This document shows positions 26,425 to 37,682 of a stretch of 64,000 nucleotides of DNA, piece by piece (positions within the stretch are counted from its first letter, which is position 1; every line of letters starts with the position of its first letter). The translations under genes were made by a program, and so were the position numbers. The DNA lies in assembly GCF_019890935.1 (NCBI RefSeq), contig NZ_CP082333.1:212001-276000 (forward strand), read 5' to 3'. The DNA is from Exiguobacterium acetylicum. Lineage in GTDB: Bacteria; Bacillota; Bacilli; Exiguobacteriales; Exiguobacteriaceae. The notes under the pieces were generated by a model. It saw only the letters and a program-made list of their open reading frames with translations, did no database searches and was not told the origin of the DNA.

Positions 26425-26769
26425 GGGATGACCTCCTGAGTCTGAAATAAATTGTCTTTTTCCATATCCTATCTTATCACATTCTACTGAAACGCTTCGC
26501 CCGAAAAGGTCTTTGTCCATGAGATCGTAACACATGAAAAAAGCAGAGAGTGGGTAAAAGGGGAAGTGGAGATTACTTTGCTTGGAAATAGTCTCTGTAC
26601 CATTCTTAAAAATGACTGTAATAGTCAGTGAATATGGCTTCAGTGCTTTTGTTAGATAACTTTTTTGCAAATTGTTTTAACAACGATTGAGAACTGTGTA
26701 TAATAAACGATGGAAAAGAAAATCGATCAAATCGACGACGTCGTGTTTACCTAAAAAGGAGAGAAACTC
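26425..26769. promoter_or_regulatory. Divergent chdC/pta intergenic region
   Basis: A 345-base gap without a supported gene. It holds the chdC ribosome binding site on one side and a pta promoter on the other: TATAAT at 26699-26704 with a weak TTTAAC 17 bases upstream (26676-26681). I find no clear cre site or riboswitch in it. Confidence 0.55.
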
Positions 26770-27756
26770 ATGCAATTATTCGATATGTTAGAACAAAAGA
26801 TTAAAGCGCACCAACCAAAAATCGTCTTCCCAGAAGGAATCGACGCGCGTGTTCTTGGCGCAGCTGTCCGTTTGAAGAAAGACGGTCTCGTCACACCGGT
26901 CGTCATCGGACCACGTGTACAAATCGAAGAAACAGCAGCAGCGAACGGAATCGATGTCACGGGACTTGATACGATCGATCCTGCTTCTTACGCTGGAATC
27001 GATGAGCTTGTCGCATCGTTCGTTGAGCGTCGTAAAGGGAAAGCAACAGAAGAGCAAGCACGTGCTGTCATCTTAAAAGACGTGAACACGTTCGGTACGA
27101 TGCTCGTTCATACAGGGCAAGCAGAAGGTCTTGTATCGGGTGCGATGCACGCAACAGGCGATACAGTTCGTCCAGCACTTCAAATCATCAAAATGCAAGA
27201 AGGCTATAAAAAAACATCAGGCGTCTTCATTATGGTACGTGACGATGAGCAATACGTCTTCGCGGACTGCGCAATCAACATCGCACCAGATGCAAACGAT
27301 CTAGCAGAGAATGCGATCGCATCTGCGAAAACAGCAAAAACATTCGGGATCGACCCGAAAGTAGCATTGCTCAGCTTCTCGACAAAAGGTTCAGCAAAAT
27401 CACCAGAGACAGAGCGCGTCGTTGAAGCAACTCGCATTGCTAAAGAACGTGCACCAGAGCTTGCAATCGATGGCGAACTCCAATTCGATGCAGCATTCGT
27501 TCCAAGCGTCGCGAAATCAAAAGCACCAGAATCAGATGTCGCAGGTCAAGCGAACGTCTTCATCTTCCCAAGTCTTGAAGCTGGAAACATTGGCTACAAA
27601 ATCGCACAACGTCTTGGTGGATTCGAAGCAATCGGTCCGATCCTTCAAGGGTTGAACAAACCGGTCAACGATCTTTCACGCGGTTGTAACGAAGAGGATG
27701 TTTACAAACTCGCGATCATCACGGCAGCACAAGCGGTCGAAGAACGCCAAGCCTAA
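26770..27756 (+). CDS. pta: Phosphate acetyltransferase
   Basis: A 328-residue enzyme that interconverts acetyl-CoA and acetyl phosphate in overflow metabolism to acetate. The sequence is full length for the short single-domain class found in Bacillota. Recognisable parts are KIVFPEGIDARVLGAAVRL near the N-terminus, GLVSGAMHATGDTVRPALQI, LSFSTKGSAKSPETERV, and the C-terminal PVNDLSRGCNEEDVYKLAIITAAQA. AAAAGGAGAG precedes the ATG. Codon use is strongly biased, suggesting high expression. Divergent from chdC. Confidence 0.97.
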   Translation: MQLFDMLEQKIKAHQPKIVFPEGIDARVLGAAVRLKKDGLVTPVVIGPRVQIEETAAANGIDVTGLDTIDPASYAGIDELVASFVERRKGKATEEQARAVILKDVNTFGTMLVHTGQAEGLVSGAMHATGDTVRPALQIIKMQEGYKKTSGVFIMVRDDEQYVFADCAINIAPDANDLAENAIASAKTAKTFGIDPKVALLSFSTKGSAKSPETERVVEATRIAKERAPELAIDGELQFDAAFVPSVAKSKAPESDVAGQANVFIFPSLEAGNIGYKIAQRLGGFEAIGPILQGLNKPVNDLSRGCNEEDVYKLAIITAAQAVEERQA

Positions 27757-27844
27757 GCACGGTGTGAAAAAGTCTTTACTTTTTCGCTAAACCCCGTACA
27801 ATGGTACACATCACGAAAATCACGAAACGTAAACGTATAGCAAC

Positions 27845-29884
<2,040 letters not shown>

Positions 29885-29900
29885 CAATTGTAACTTTCCG

Positions 29901-29949
29901 AAAGGAGCCGTCCTGTATACTACTTAGTAGCAGGAGGTTCCTTTTTTTA
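29901..29949 (+). terminator. Intrinsic terminator after pbuX
   Basis: AAAGGAGCC and GGTTCCTTT close an arm that also pairs CCTG with CAGG around a short loop, followed by seven T. Confidence 0.75.
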
Positions 29950-30005
29950 TACTGCTAACGTAATCAGAATATTCCGAGTATGTGGATTTGGTAAGAAATA
30001 TCATA

Positions 30006-30043
30006 TGAAAACGTTTACAAAATCGACACATCTTCTTTATACT
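30006..30043 (+). promoter_or_regulatory. cre site overlapping a promoter
   Basis: TGAAAACGTTTACA (30006-30019) is a full match to the cre consensus. It covers the -35 element TTTACA (30014-30019), which is 18 bases from TATACT (30038-30043). CcpA binding would block this promoter of the amino acid permease. Confidence 0.7.
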
Positions 30044-30105
30044 GACAACGTAGCGGTACGGGGAACTGCTAAGAAACAAACAGAGACGGGAAGGACGTCG
30101 TAAAA

Positions 30106-31482
30106 ATGAAACAACAGACAGAGTTGAATCGGGGACTGGAAGAACGTCACATTACACTGATGTCGCTGGGGGCGGCAATCGGTGTCGGACTCTTCCTAGG
30201 GTCAGCAAAAGCGATCCAATTAGCAGGACCAGGGATCTTACTTGGTTATCTGATTGGTGGTGTCATCATTTTCATTATCATGCGAGCACTTGGGGAGCTT
30301 GCAGTGCGGGAGCCGGTGGCTGGTAGTTTTGCGGAGTATGCCCGGAAGTATGTCAGTCCATTAGCTGGCTTTTTAACAGGTTGGAATTATTGGTTACTCT
30401 GGATTTTTACGTGTATGGCGGAAATCACAGCAGTCGGTATTTACATGAAAGTATGGTTCCCGGATTCTCAGGGGTGGGTATGGGCACTAGCAGCACTTGT
30501 CTTGATGACAAGCATCAACTTCATTGCTGTTAAATTTTATGGTGAATTCGAATTTTGGTTTGCGTTGATTAAAATCGTCGCGATCGTCGCCATGATCATC
30601 TTAGGAACTTTGACGATCGTCATTGGTCTTGGAAACGGCGGTACACCGGTTGGGATTTCGAATCTGTGGTCACATGGTGGATTCTTACCGAACGGATTCA
30701 GTGGAGTACTCCTTGCCATGCAGATGGTCATGTTTGCCTTCTTAGGAATTGAAGTGATTGGGGTCACAGCAGGGGAAGCGAAGAACCCGAAGAAAACGAT
30801 TCGAAAGGCCGTCAATAACGTTTTCCTTCGAATTTTAGTATTCTATATCGGGGCGCTCTTCGTCATTTTATCGATTTATCCGTGGGATCAAGTTGGTGCG
30901 AACAATAGTAGTCCGTTCGTATTATTATTTGATTCACTTGGTATTCCGGCAGCAGCCGGCATCATTAACTTCGTTGTTTTAACGGCAGCACTCTCGTCAT
31001 GTAATTCGGGTATCTTCTCGACAGCCCGGATGATGATGAACTTATCCGAAAACAGTGAAGCGCCACGTCGTTTCTCGAAAATCTCGAAAAACGGTGTTCC
31101 GGCACTGGCGACGATTCTTTCAGGTGTCGCCTTACTCGTCGGTGTCGCTTTGAACTACTTCTTACCGGAAGACGTCTTTGCGATCGTTACGAGTATCGCG
31201 ACGTTCGGAGCTGTTTGGACGTGGGCGATGATTCTGATCGCACAAATGCGGGCACGGAAGGTACACGGTTCAGCAGAATTCGCTGTTCCGTTCTTCCCGG
31301 TCGCGAACTATATTGCCCTTGCGGCACTTGCTGGTGTCATCGTCTTGATGGCATTTGACGCAAGTACACGCATCGCTTTGGTCGTTGGACCACTGTGGTA
31401 CGCAATTCTGATTGCTGTCTATTATGCACGGGGAATGCATAAGGAGACACGTCAGTCGACGCGTCAGGCATCAGGAGAATAA
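30106..31482 (+). CDS. Amino acid permease (AAT family), catabolite-repressed
   Basis: A 458-residue, 12-helix permease of the APC superfamily, AAT branch. GLEERHITLMSLGAAIGVGL at the N-terminus, PVAGSFAEYARKYVSPLAG, and FAFLGIEVIGVTAGEAKNPKK are diagnostic. It resembles ProY/GabP-like permeases, so proline, GABA, histidine or a related amino acid is likely; which one cannot be told. A strong cre in the promoter fits use of an amino acid as carbon source. Single gene with its own terminator. Confidence 0.88.
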   Translation: MKQQTELNRGLEERHITLMSLGAAIGVGLFLGSAKAIQLAGPGILLGYLIGGVIIFIIMRALGELAVREPVAGSFAEYARKYVSPLAGFLTGWNYWLLWIFTCMAEITAVGIYMKVWFPDSQGWVWALAALVLMTSINFIAVKFYGEFEFWFALIKIVAIVAMIILGTLTIVIGLGNGGTPVGISNLWSHGGFLPNGFSGVLLAMQMVMFAFLGIEVIGVTAGEAKNPKKTIRKAVNNVFLRILVFYIGALFVILSIYPWDQVGANNSSPFVLLFDSLGIPAAAGIINFVVLTAALSSCNSGIFSTARMMMNLSENSEAPRRFSKISKNGVPALATILSGVALLVGVALNYFLPEDVFAIVTSIATFGAVWTWAMILIAQMRARKVHGSAEFAVPFFPVANYIALAALAGVIVLMAFDASTRIALVVGPLWYAILIAVYYARGMHKETRQSTRQASGE

Positions 31483-31488
31483 TGAAAT

Positions 31489-31518
31489 GAGCGGATCCGG
31501 AAACGGATCCGCTTTTTC
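31489..31518 (+). terminator. Intrinsic terminator after the permease
   Basis: AGCGGATCCG pairs with CGGATCCGCT around AAA, followed by five T. Confidence 0.88.
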
Positions 31519-31602
31519 AACACTTCGCACCAAACGGTTTCGTTTTGTTTTGATTATAGATTTGCTACACTTACGGCAGAACCATACAGGAGGTCATACG
31601 AA

Positions 31603-31902
31603 ATGAAAACGATTCATGTAGACGAGTTACAAGAGCGATTAGAAGCAGGCGAGGCGTTACACGTCGTCGACGTTCGGGAGCAGGATGAATACGATGCAGG
31701 ACATATTCCGAACGTCCGCTTCCTTCCGATGTCTGAGATCGGCGAACGCTATACGGAGCTGCAAGAAGGCGAAACCTACTACTTGATCTGTAAAGCGGGC
31801 GCACGGAGTGAAAACGTCGGTCGTTTCCTCGAGCAGTACGGATATGATGTCGTCAACGTTGAAGGCGGTATGATGAACTGGAAAGGCGATCAAGAAGCAT
31901 AA
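31603..31902 (+). CDS. Single-domain rhodanese-like sulfurtransferase
   Basis: A 99-residue rhodanese domain. The active-site loop reads CKAGARS with the persulfide-carrying Cys near residue 65, and VVDVREQDEYDAGHIPN is the usual N-terminal signature. It probably carries sulfane sulfur in the cytosol. AGGAGG precedes the ATG and a terminator follows, so it is monocistronic. The sulfur donor and acceptor are unknown. Confidence 0.92.
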   Translation: MKTIHVDELQERLEAGEALHVVDVREQDEYDAGHIPNVRFLPMSEIGERYTELQEGETYYLICKAGARSENVGRFLEQYGYDVVNVEGGMMNWKGDQEA

Positions 31903-31920
31903 GGATAAGCGTTACCAAGG

Positions 31921-31951
31921 AAGACGACTCTATGCGGGTCGTCTTTTTTTC
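31921..31951 (+). terminator. Intrinsic terminator after the rhodanese gene
   Basis: AAGACGAC pairs with GTCGTCTT around a short loop, followed by seven T. Confidence 0.88.
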
Positions 31952-31985
31952 ATGTGAATCAATGAACGATTATTATTTTTTACTA

Positions 31986-32013
31986 TGAATATTCTTCGCT
32001 ATTCTTCCGATAA
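31986..32013 (+). promoter_or_regulatory. Candidate SigD (sigma-28) promoter
   Basis: TGAA and TCCGATAA are separated by 16 bases, near the motility sigma consensus TAAA-N15-GCCGATAA. It lies 45 bases before the chemoreceptor start. Confidence 0.35.
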
Positions 32014-32058
32014 AGAAGGTAGAATAGCGAGTCCTTGCACTCGGGAATGGAGTGACAC

Positions 32059-34038
32059 ATGGAACAAAAGATCAAACGCACGATGAGCATCAAACAAAAA
32101 TTAATTCTGACATCGATTCTATTATTAGTAATCCCAGCGCTTGTGATCGGATTCGTCGCCTACAATCAGGCGAAACAATCCATGACGGAGCAAATTCTAC
32201 AATCGGCACATGGTGGAGTCGATCGAATGAATGATGAGATCCAGAATATCATTGATCCGATGCGACGCGATGTCGCCTTTTTTGCGGACCGGATTGACGG
32301 AACGCTTTATCAAAAAGGAAAACAAAATGCAGCGTTAAAAGAAAAAATGACGGAATATCTCGATATGCATCCGCAGGCAGCGAACATCTATTTCGCAACG
32401 ACGGAAGGGGATATGAACATTTTCCCGGAACAAGTCATGCCCGAGGATTATGATCCACGCGAACGTTCATGGTATCAGTCAGCGGAAGCAGCAGGTGGAA
32501 AAGTCGTCATCACCGATCCATACGTCGATGCGGCCTCAAACAAGATGATGGTCACGCTCTCGCAGACGACAGGCAACGGAAGAGGTGTCGTCGCGATTGA
32601 TGTCGATGTCGACCGCATCGCGGAAATCGCGAAAAAGATTAAAATTGGTAAGGAAGGTTACGTGACGATTCTCGATTCGAATAAGAAGTTCGTCACGCAC
32701 CCAACGTTAAAACCAGGTGAAAAAGCGACAGGGAACTGGGTTGCCCCACTCTATGCGGATCCAGCTGGACAATTTTCGTATGAATTCGAAAATGAAGGCA
32801 AACAGATGGACTTCATGACGAATGATTTGACGAAGTGGAAGGTTGCCGGAACCCTGTACGATCACGAAATCACCGATGCGACATCAAGCATTCTTTGGAC
32901 GACACTTGCTGTCATTGGCGGAATGTTACTCGTCGCAGCCGTCTTCATTTACTTCATCCTTCGCTCGATTCTTCGCCCACTCGGTCATTTGACACGTGGG
33001 GCAGAACGGATTCAATCCGGTGATTTGACGGAACCGGTCATCGTTGAATCAAACGATGAGGTCGGACAGGTCGCACAAAGCTTTAATGTCATGGTCGATT
33101 CACTCCGCTCGATCATCATCAATCTCGACCAGTCGATCACACAAGTAGCCGGTTCGTCGCAGGAATTAATGGCGAACTCTGCCCAGACGACGTCCGCATC
33201 GGAACAGATTGCGGGATCGATTCAACAGGTCGCAGCGGGGGCCGATCAATCGAAGCGTCAACTCGATGCGAACGCAGTCTCGCTCCAGTCGATTACAGCC
33301 GGCATCATGCGGATCGCTGAGAGCTCAACGGACGTCTCAGAGCTATCACGTTCAACGGCAACAGAAGCTGAGAACGGAACGGTTGCTGTCCTGCAGAACG
33401 TTAAGCAGATGAAAGAAATCGATGCCTCCGTTCAAAATTTCGGTGGTGTCATCAGTTCACTCGCGCATCGTTCGAATGAGATCGGAAAAATCGTCGATGT
33501 CATCAACGGTATTGCCGAACAAACGAACTTATTGGCATTGAACGCGGCGATCGAAGCAGCACGCGCAGGCGAAAACGGAAAAGGCTTTGCCGTCGTCGCA
33601 AGCGAAGTAAGGAAACTAGCAGAGCAGTCACAGGACTCAACGAAGCAGATTGCACAGCTGATTCAAAACATTAAACAGGAGACGGATCAATCGGTCACGA
33701 TGATGAAGGAAGTCTCGGGACAGACGAAAGCTGGCTTGTCGACGACGGAAGCATCAGCAGAACGATTCCAGAAGATTCTCGAACGGACACAAGAGATGAC
33801 ACCACGAATCGAAGACGTGACGGCAACTGTTGAGGAAATCGCAGCGAACGTTCAAGAGGTATCAGCATCGGCGACGGAAATCGCCCATATCGCGCAAGAG
33901 AATTCGTCGGCGTCGAAACAAGTCGCAGCGACGACAGAAGAGCAGTTGAGTGCGATGGAAGAGATTTCGCAATCTGCGAAAGCATTATCCGATATGGCAG
34001 AAGAGCTACAGGTACTCGTTGCCCGTTTCCGTGTTTAA
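32059..34038 (+). CDS. Methyl-accepting chemotaxis protein (dCache-HAMP-MCP)
   Basis: A 659-residue chemoreceptor. An N-terminal helix (about residues 15-37) and a second one (about 283-305) flank an extracellular dCache sensor with RERSWYQSA and [19 protein letters not shown], residues typical of amino-acid-type Cache pockets. A HAMP domain follows (about 306-360), then a long coiled-coil signalling domain whose tip reads [20 protein letters not shown]. The protein relays ligand binding to CheA/CheW. The ligand is unknown; the dCache motif favours an amine or amino acid. Single gene with its own terminator. Confidence 0.95.
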   Translation: MEQKIKRTMSIKQKLILTSILLLVIPALVIGFVAYNQAKQSMTEQILQSAHGGVDRMNDEIQNIIDPMRRDVAFFADRIDGTLYQKGKQNAALKEKMTEYLDMHPQAANIYFATTEGDMNIFPEQVMPEDYDPRERSWYQSAEAAGGKVVITDPYVDAASNKMMVTLSQTTGNGRGVVAIDVDVDRIAEIAKKIKIGKEGYVTILDSNKKFVTHPTLKPGEKATGNWVAPLYADPAGQFSYEFENEGKQMDFMTNDLTKWKVAGTLYDHEITDATSSILWTTLAVIGGMLLVAAVFIYFILRSILRPLGHLTRGAERIQSGDLTEPVIVESNDEVGQVAQSFNVMVDSLRSIIINLDQSITQVAGSSQELMANSAQTTSASEQIAGSIQQVAAGADQSKRQLDANAVSLQSITAGIMRIAESSTDVSELSRSTATEAENGTVAVLQNVKQMKEIDASVQNFGGVISSLAHRSNEIGKIVDVINGIAEQTNLLALNAAIEAARAGENGKGFAVVASEVRKLAEQSQDSTKQIAQLIQNIKQETDQSVTMMKEVSGQTKAGLSTTEASAERFQKILERTQEMTPRIEDVTATVEEIAANVQEVSASATEIAHIAQENSSASKQVAATTEEQLSAMEEISQSAKALSDMAEELQVLVARFRV

Positions 34039-34050
34039 GTCATCGATTAT

Positions 34051-34086
34051 AAAAAGCAAGGAAGCTAGTCTTCCTTGCTTTTTTTC
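34051..34086 (+). terminator. Intrinsic terminator after the chemoreceptor gene
   Basis: AAAGCAAGGAAG pairs with CTTCCTTGCTTT around CTAGT, extending into a T-run. Confidence 0.9.
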
Positions 34087-34206
34087 GTCTATCACCATTC
34101 TGTGACAAACTGAACAAATACCTTGGAATCCTTGTGAATCCGGGCTTGAGACGGGGTTAAAACGGGAAAATAATAAATGTCTAACACTTCGAAGGAGGTG
34201 GGTACG

Positions 34207-35394
34207 GTGAAGCAGTTACGCAAGATGAGAGAGTGGAGTGAAGCGGGGCTTTTGGACGAAGCAACCGTCAAACGAATCATCGATTATGAGAACAATCGTA
34301 AGGAAAAGCAACGTCTCCCGCTCTTGTTGATTGTTGGAGGGACCTTCGTCGTCTTGGCTGTATTCAGCTTTTTAGCTGCCAACTGGCAAGCGATGCCGAT
34401 CGGCTGGAAAATCGGACTTGTCGTAGCACTCATGTGGATGTGTTACATCATGGCGGATCTTTCGGAACGTCGTCGTATTTTTCATCCGGTCGTCTTTCGA
34501 ATCGGTGGAATCCTAGCGTTTGGCGCCTCGATTCTCGTAGTTGTTCAAAGTTTTCACTTGCCGATGGAAGGATCACTGCTCAGTTGGTGTATGTTTGTCG
34601 CCGCATTAGTGCATTATATGCTTTGGCGTCATGAAGCATACGGTGTCGTCGCCTTCCTTTCCGGATGGACGATCTTTACGAGTCTTGGTGGTTTTGGTCA
34701 AGAACAGGCGAGTTATCTCGACTGGACGTCGTTCGGTCTGATGGTCGTGTTGTCGTTCAGTTGGTTTTACTTCAGTCAACGTCTGCCATCGCTTTTGTTT
34801 AGCTGGCTATTTCTCTTCTTCAGTGGTCTCTCCTTGTTTCTCCTCGTATCGTATGACGGATTCCTGTGGCCGGTCTGGACGCTATTTTTACTCGTTCCAG
34901 TTCTCTGGCTTGTTCGTGAGGAGTCCAATCGTCGGATCGTCGAAATGGTCTATCTGGTCGTCGCTGCCATCAGTTCGATCGTCTATCTGTCTATACGTGC
35001 GGAATCAAATGCCGCATTACCATCCATGACAGAAGCGATTCTGCTAGCTATCGTATCCATCGGGTTGGGAATTTTCCTCTATCAAAAACGTCGCTCCTTA
35101 TTGTTTATCGTTCCGCTTGGATTCGTTGGAGTCCTGTGGCTTGATGAACAGGCCATTCTACTCGCCATCCTCGTTGAACTATCCGCGCTACTGTATCTGT
35201 TGTATCAAGAACGTCGTCATGCGATCATCTGGCCAGCCTTCCTATATTTCATTCTCGTTCAACTCGCGATATACGTCATCTATGCGTGGGATCGTTTGAA
35301 CATGTCTTTGTTTTTCCTCATCGGTGCGCTCCTCATCTTCCTATTGTCCGGTGTCTTATGGTGGTTACGCCGTAGAGGAGGTGTGACGTCATGA
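34207..35394 (+). CDS. DUF2157 domain membrane protein
   Basis: A 395-residue protein. A soluble N-terminal part (KMREWSEAGLLDEATVKRIIDYE) is followed by about 11-12 helices, matching DUF2157; function unknown. The start is a GTG at 34207, set by a perfect AAGGAGGT 8 bases upstream; the ATG at 34177 lacks a site. The stop overlaps the next start by 4 bases (ATGA). DUF2157 and GDYXXLXY proteins commonly occur as such pairs, so the two likely act together in the membrane. Confidence 0.85.
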   Translation: MKQLRKMREWSEAGLLDEATVKRIIDYENNRKEKQRLPLLLIVGGTFVVLAVFSFLAANWQAMPIGWKIGLVVALMWMCYIMADLSERRRIFHPVVFRIGGILAFGASILVVVQSFHLPMEGSLLSWCMFVAALVHYMLWRHEAYGVVAFLSGWTIFTSLGGFGQEQASYLDWTSFGLMVVLSFSWFYFSQRLPSLLFSWLFLFFSGLSLFLLVSYDGFLWPVWTLFLLVPVLWLVREESNRRIVEMVYLVVAAISSIVYLSIRAESNAALPSMTEAILLAIVSIGLGIFLYQKRRSLLFIVPLGFVGVLWLDEQAILLAILVELSALLYLLYQERRHAIIWPAFLYFILVQLAIYVIYAWDRLNMSLFFLIGALLIFLLSGVLWWLRRRGGVTS

Positions 35395-35834
35395 AGCACT
35401 ATTTAATGCCTGTATTGCAGACGTGCGCCGTTGGTCTGTTGATCGTCAGCTTTTTTGCGACCTCCTGGTTCGGAACATCGTACCGTTTTCGGGCAGAGCC
35501 GTTTGATCCGTTTGATCCCGTTTACGGTGAATACGTGATGCTTCAGTATCCGGATTTAAAACCAGGTCCGACGATTCAAAATGGGCGTGTTTATGTCAGC
35601 TTCGAGACAGATGCTTCCGGTTATGCTCAAATCGACCGGATTTCGAATGAACGATTCTTCGGAAGTGTTGCTGGCGACTATTACGATCAATACGTGTCGA
35701 TTCCACAGTTGACGCAGTATTATGTCGAACAGGGAAGCGGAAAACAATACGAGAAAGCTAAAGCACTAGAAGTCCATGCGGATGTGTCACCATGGGGAAC
35801 GATCCGGACGACGAATTTAAAAATTTCTGAGTAA
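35391..35834 (+). CDS. GDYXXLXY domain protein
   Basis: A 147-residue protein with one N-terminal hydrophobic segment (signal anchor, about residues 8-28) and an extracytoplasmic domain. The family motif appears as VYGEYVMLQYP near residues 44-54. The remainder is probably beta-rich (GRVYVSFETDASGYAQI). Function unknown. Translationally coupled to the upstream DUF2157 gene; together they form a two-gene operon. Confidence 0.85.
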   Translation: MKHYLMPVLQTCAVGLLIVSFFATSWFGTSYRFRAEPFDPFDPVYGEYVMLQYPDLKPGPTIQNGRVYVSFETDASGYAQIDRISNERFFGSVAGDYYDQYVSIPQLTQYYVEQGSGKQYEKAKALEVHADVSPWGTIRTTNLKISE

Positions 35835-35840
35835 AAAACC

Positions 35841-35869
35841 TTGCGTCAGGGATGAAACGGTTGTACTAT
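35841..35869 (+). promoter_or_regulatory. Promoter of the T-box transcript
   Basis: TTGCGT (35841-35846) and TACTAT (35864-35869) are 17 bases apart, about 30 bases before the T-box stem I. Confidence 0.5.
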
Positions 35870-35894
35870 TAATTTAAATTTTCAGACAACTAAA

Positions 35895-36176
35895 TCTGCA
35901 TGCGTAGATGGGAAGAGTAAAGTGATCAGAAATCGATAGAGAGTCTCTGTTGCTGGAAATGAGACGATTTCGTCATTTGAAGATGGTCCCGGAGCAGTCG
36001 GAAGAACGTGAACCGTGTTCATCAGTAGAACCGACCGGTAGGACGGATACCGTTAGCATTCCATGGAGTCTCGTACTCCTAGAGGTGGCTGAACGTGAGT
36101 TGAGCCATGAACGAAGGTGGTACCACGTGATCAGACATCACGTCCTGAGAGATGAGGGCGTGGTGTCTTTTTTGTG
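35895..36176 (+). ncRNA. T-box leader, methionine-specific
   Basis: Stem I is readable: the loop-E strand AGAGTAA, the AGAGAG bulge, the apical GCTGG, and on the return arm GAA-G-ATG-G. By the rule seen in glyQS (GAA, one base, codon) the specifier is ATG at 35983-35985, meaning tRNA-Met. The T-box sequence AAGGTGGTACCACG is at 36114-36127; its TGGT pairs with ACCA, requiring discriminator A, as in tRNA-Met. A terminator (about 36133-36176, GACATCACGTCCT with AGGGCGTGGTGTC, then six T) follows. Uncharged tRNA-Met should allow read-through into the SAM hydrolase and ECF genes. Confidence 0.92.
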
Positions 36177-36206
36177 GGGACGTTCGCGCAGGAGGAGGAT
36201 GACGAG

Positions 36207-37064
36207 ATGGCAGAAGCATTGGTATTGCAATCAGACTTTGGCGTGAGTGATGGGGCAGTGAGTGCAATGTACGGGGTAGCGCATAGCATCAATCCAGAGA
36301 TTCGGATTTTTGATTTGACGCACGACATTCCACCGTTTCACATTTGGGAAGCGTCCTATCGGTTACTGCAGACAGTGCCGTACTGGACGGAGCAAACGGT
36401 GTTCGTTTCTGTCGTTGATCCAGGTGTCGGGTCAAGTCGAAAGAGTGTCGTCGCGCGGACGCATGCGAATCAATACATCATCACACCGGATAACGGAACG
36501 TTGACGCACCTGTGGCAAGGCGGATACATTGCTGAAGTGAGACAACTCGATGATCAACGGCATCGCTTACCGCGGATGGGGGAATCGTATACGTTCCACG
36601 GACGGGATATCTTTGCTTTCACGGGTGCTCGATTATCAAGCCATGTCATCACCTTCGAGGAAGTAGGACCCGTTTTACCTGTTGCGGACATCGTCTTGCT
36701 CGACCGGACAGTTGCCTCGTCGTCGAACAGCGGTGTTACCGGTATCGTCGAGATTCTCGATGTTCGCTTCGGAAATGTCTGGACGAATATTCCGGTCGCT
36801 CTCGTCCGTCAGGCGGGTCTCGACATCGGTAGCCAGGTCAAGGTAACGATTTCGTACCGGGAACGGATCGTCTATGAACAGACACTGCTCTTTGGTCATT
36901 CGTTCGCCGACGTGCCAGTCGGTTCAGGCGTCGTTTACATCAATTCGCTGGATCAGATTGCTCTTGCCTTGAATCAAGGTTCGTTTGCGCATGCATTTGA
37001 AGTTGGAATCGGAAATGACTGGAGTGTTACCGTACAACACATCAAAGGAGGAGATCGAACATGA
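36207..37064 (+). CDS. SAM hydrolase (S-adenosylmethionine hydroxide adenosyltransferase family)
   Basis: A 285-residue protein of the DUF62/SAM hydroxide adenosyltransferase family, which splits S-adenosylmethionine with water into adenosine and methionine. The Asp-Arg-His set of the family is visible as [10 protein letters not shown] and FHGRD, and [22 protein letters not shown] and FGNVWTNI are further signatures. The start at 36207 has AGGAGGAGG 8 bases upstream; the longer frame from 36174 begins inside the terminator. It is the first gene after a methionine T-box and overlaps the next gene by 4 bases. Cleaving SAM to regain methionine under methionine starvation is a reasonable inference. 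Confidence 0.9.
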   Translation: MAEALVLQSDFGVSDGAVSAMYGVAHSINPEIRIFDLTHDIPPFHIWEASYRLLQTVPYWTEQTVFVSVVDPGVGSSRKSVVARTHANQYIITPDNGTLTHLWQGGYIAEVRQLDDQRHRLPRMGESYTFHGRDIFAFTGARLSSHVITFEEVGPVLPVADIVLLDRTVASSSNSGVTGIVEILDVRFGNVWTNIPVALVRQAGLDIGSQVKVTISYRERIVYEQTLLFGHSFADVPVGSGVVYINSLDQIALALNQGSFAHAFEVGIGNDWSVTVQHIKGGDRT

Positions 37065-37612
37065 AAGGATTTACGACAAAACAGATCGTCGCAACCGGGA
37101 TCGGAGCAGCTGTATTCATCATTTTAAGTCGATTCGCTGCGATTCCGACAGGCGTACCGAACACGTCAATCGAGACAGCCTATGCATTTCTCGCATTCAT
37201 GGCAGTTTTGTTCGGACCGGTCACAGCCGGTTTGATTGGTTTAATCGGTCATGGATTAAAAGATGCGATTTTATATGGTTCCCCATGGTGGAGTTGGGTC
37301 ATCGTCTCCGGCTTCGTCGGGTTTGGCATCGGACTGATCGCTAACCGGATTCGCTTAGAAGAAGGCGGATTGACGACACGTAAAATCGTCTTATTCAATG
37401 CGACACAAGCCATCGTGCAAGCGATCGGTTGGATCATCATTGCACCGGTACTCGATATCTTAATTTACACGGAGCCGGCGAATAAAGTCTTCGTCCAAGG
37501 GGCTGTCGCTGCGACATCAAATATCTTGACAGTCGGTGTCATTGGAACATTGTTACTCGTCACGTATGCCAAAACAAGAAGTAAAGCAGGCAGCTTGAAA
37601 CGCGAAGTTTGA
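37061..37612 (+). CDS. UPF0397 family ECF transporter S component (MtsT-like)
   Basis: A 183-residue, five- to six-helix substrate-binding membrane protein. [21 protein letters not shown] at the N-terminus, [19 protein letters not shown] and [14 protein letters not shown] are the clear marks of UPF0397. In other Bacillota this S component occurs with methionine-linked regulation and is predicted to take up methionine or a precursor. Here the methionine T-box supports that. It starts inside the stop region of the SAM hydrolase gene (ATGA overlap), so the two are coupled. A large hairpin follows before the ATPase gene. The transported compound could also be SAM or a methylthio compound. Confidence 0.88.
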   Translation: MKGFTTKQIVATGIGAAVFIILSRFAAIPTGVPNTSIETAYAFLAFMAVLFGPVTAGLIGLIGHGLKDAILYGSPWWSWVIVSGFVGFGIGLIANRIRLEEGGLTTRKIVLFNATQAIVQAIGWIIIAPVLDILIYTEPANKVFVQGAVAATSNILTVGVIGTLLLVTYAKTRSKAGSLKREV

Positions 37613-37615
37613 CCG

Positions 37616-37662
37616 AATGAGCTATGATCCTGTGCGAAGAGTCGACAGGATCATAGCTCATT
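37616..37662 (+). other. Perfect 18-bp intra-operon hairpin
   Basis: AATGAGCTATGATCCTGT (37616-37633) is exactly complementary to 37645-37662 across an 11-base loop. No T-run follows, so it is not a normal terminator. It separates the S-component stop from the ribosome binding site of the ATPase gene. Confidence 0.8.
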
Positions 37663-37682
37663 TGGCTTGGGGGGAGAAAGAC

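Noticed and set aside
26425-26670. N-terminal extension of chdC
   Set aside because: The frame is open to 26670, but the strong AGGAGG is before 26424 and the family begins there.
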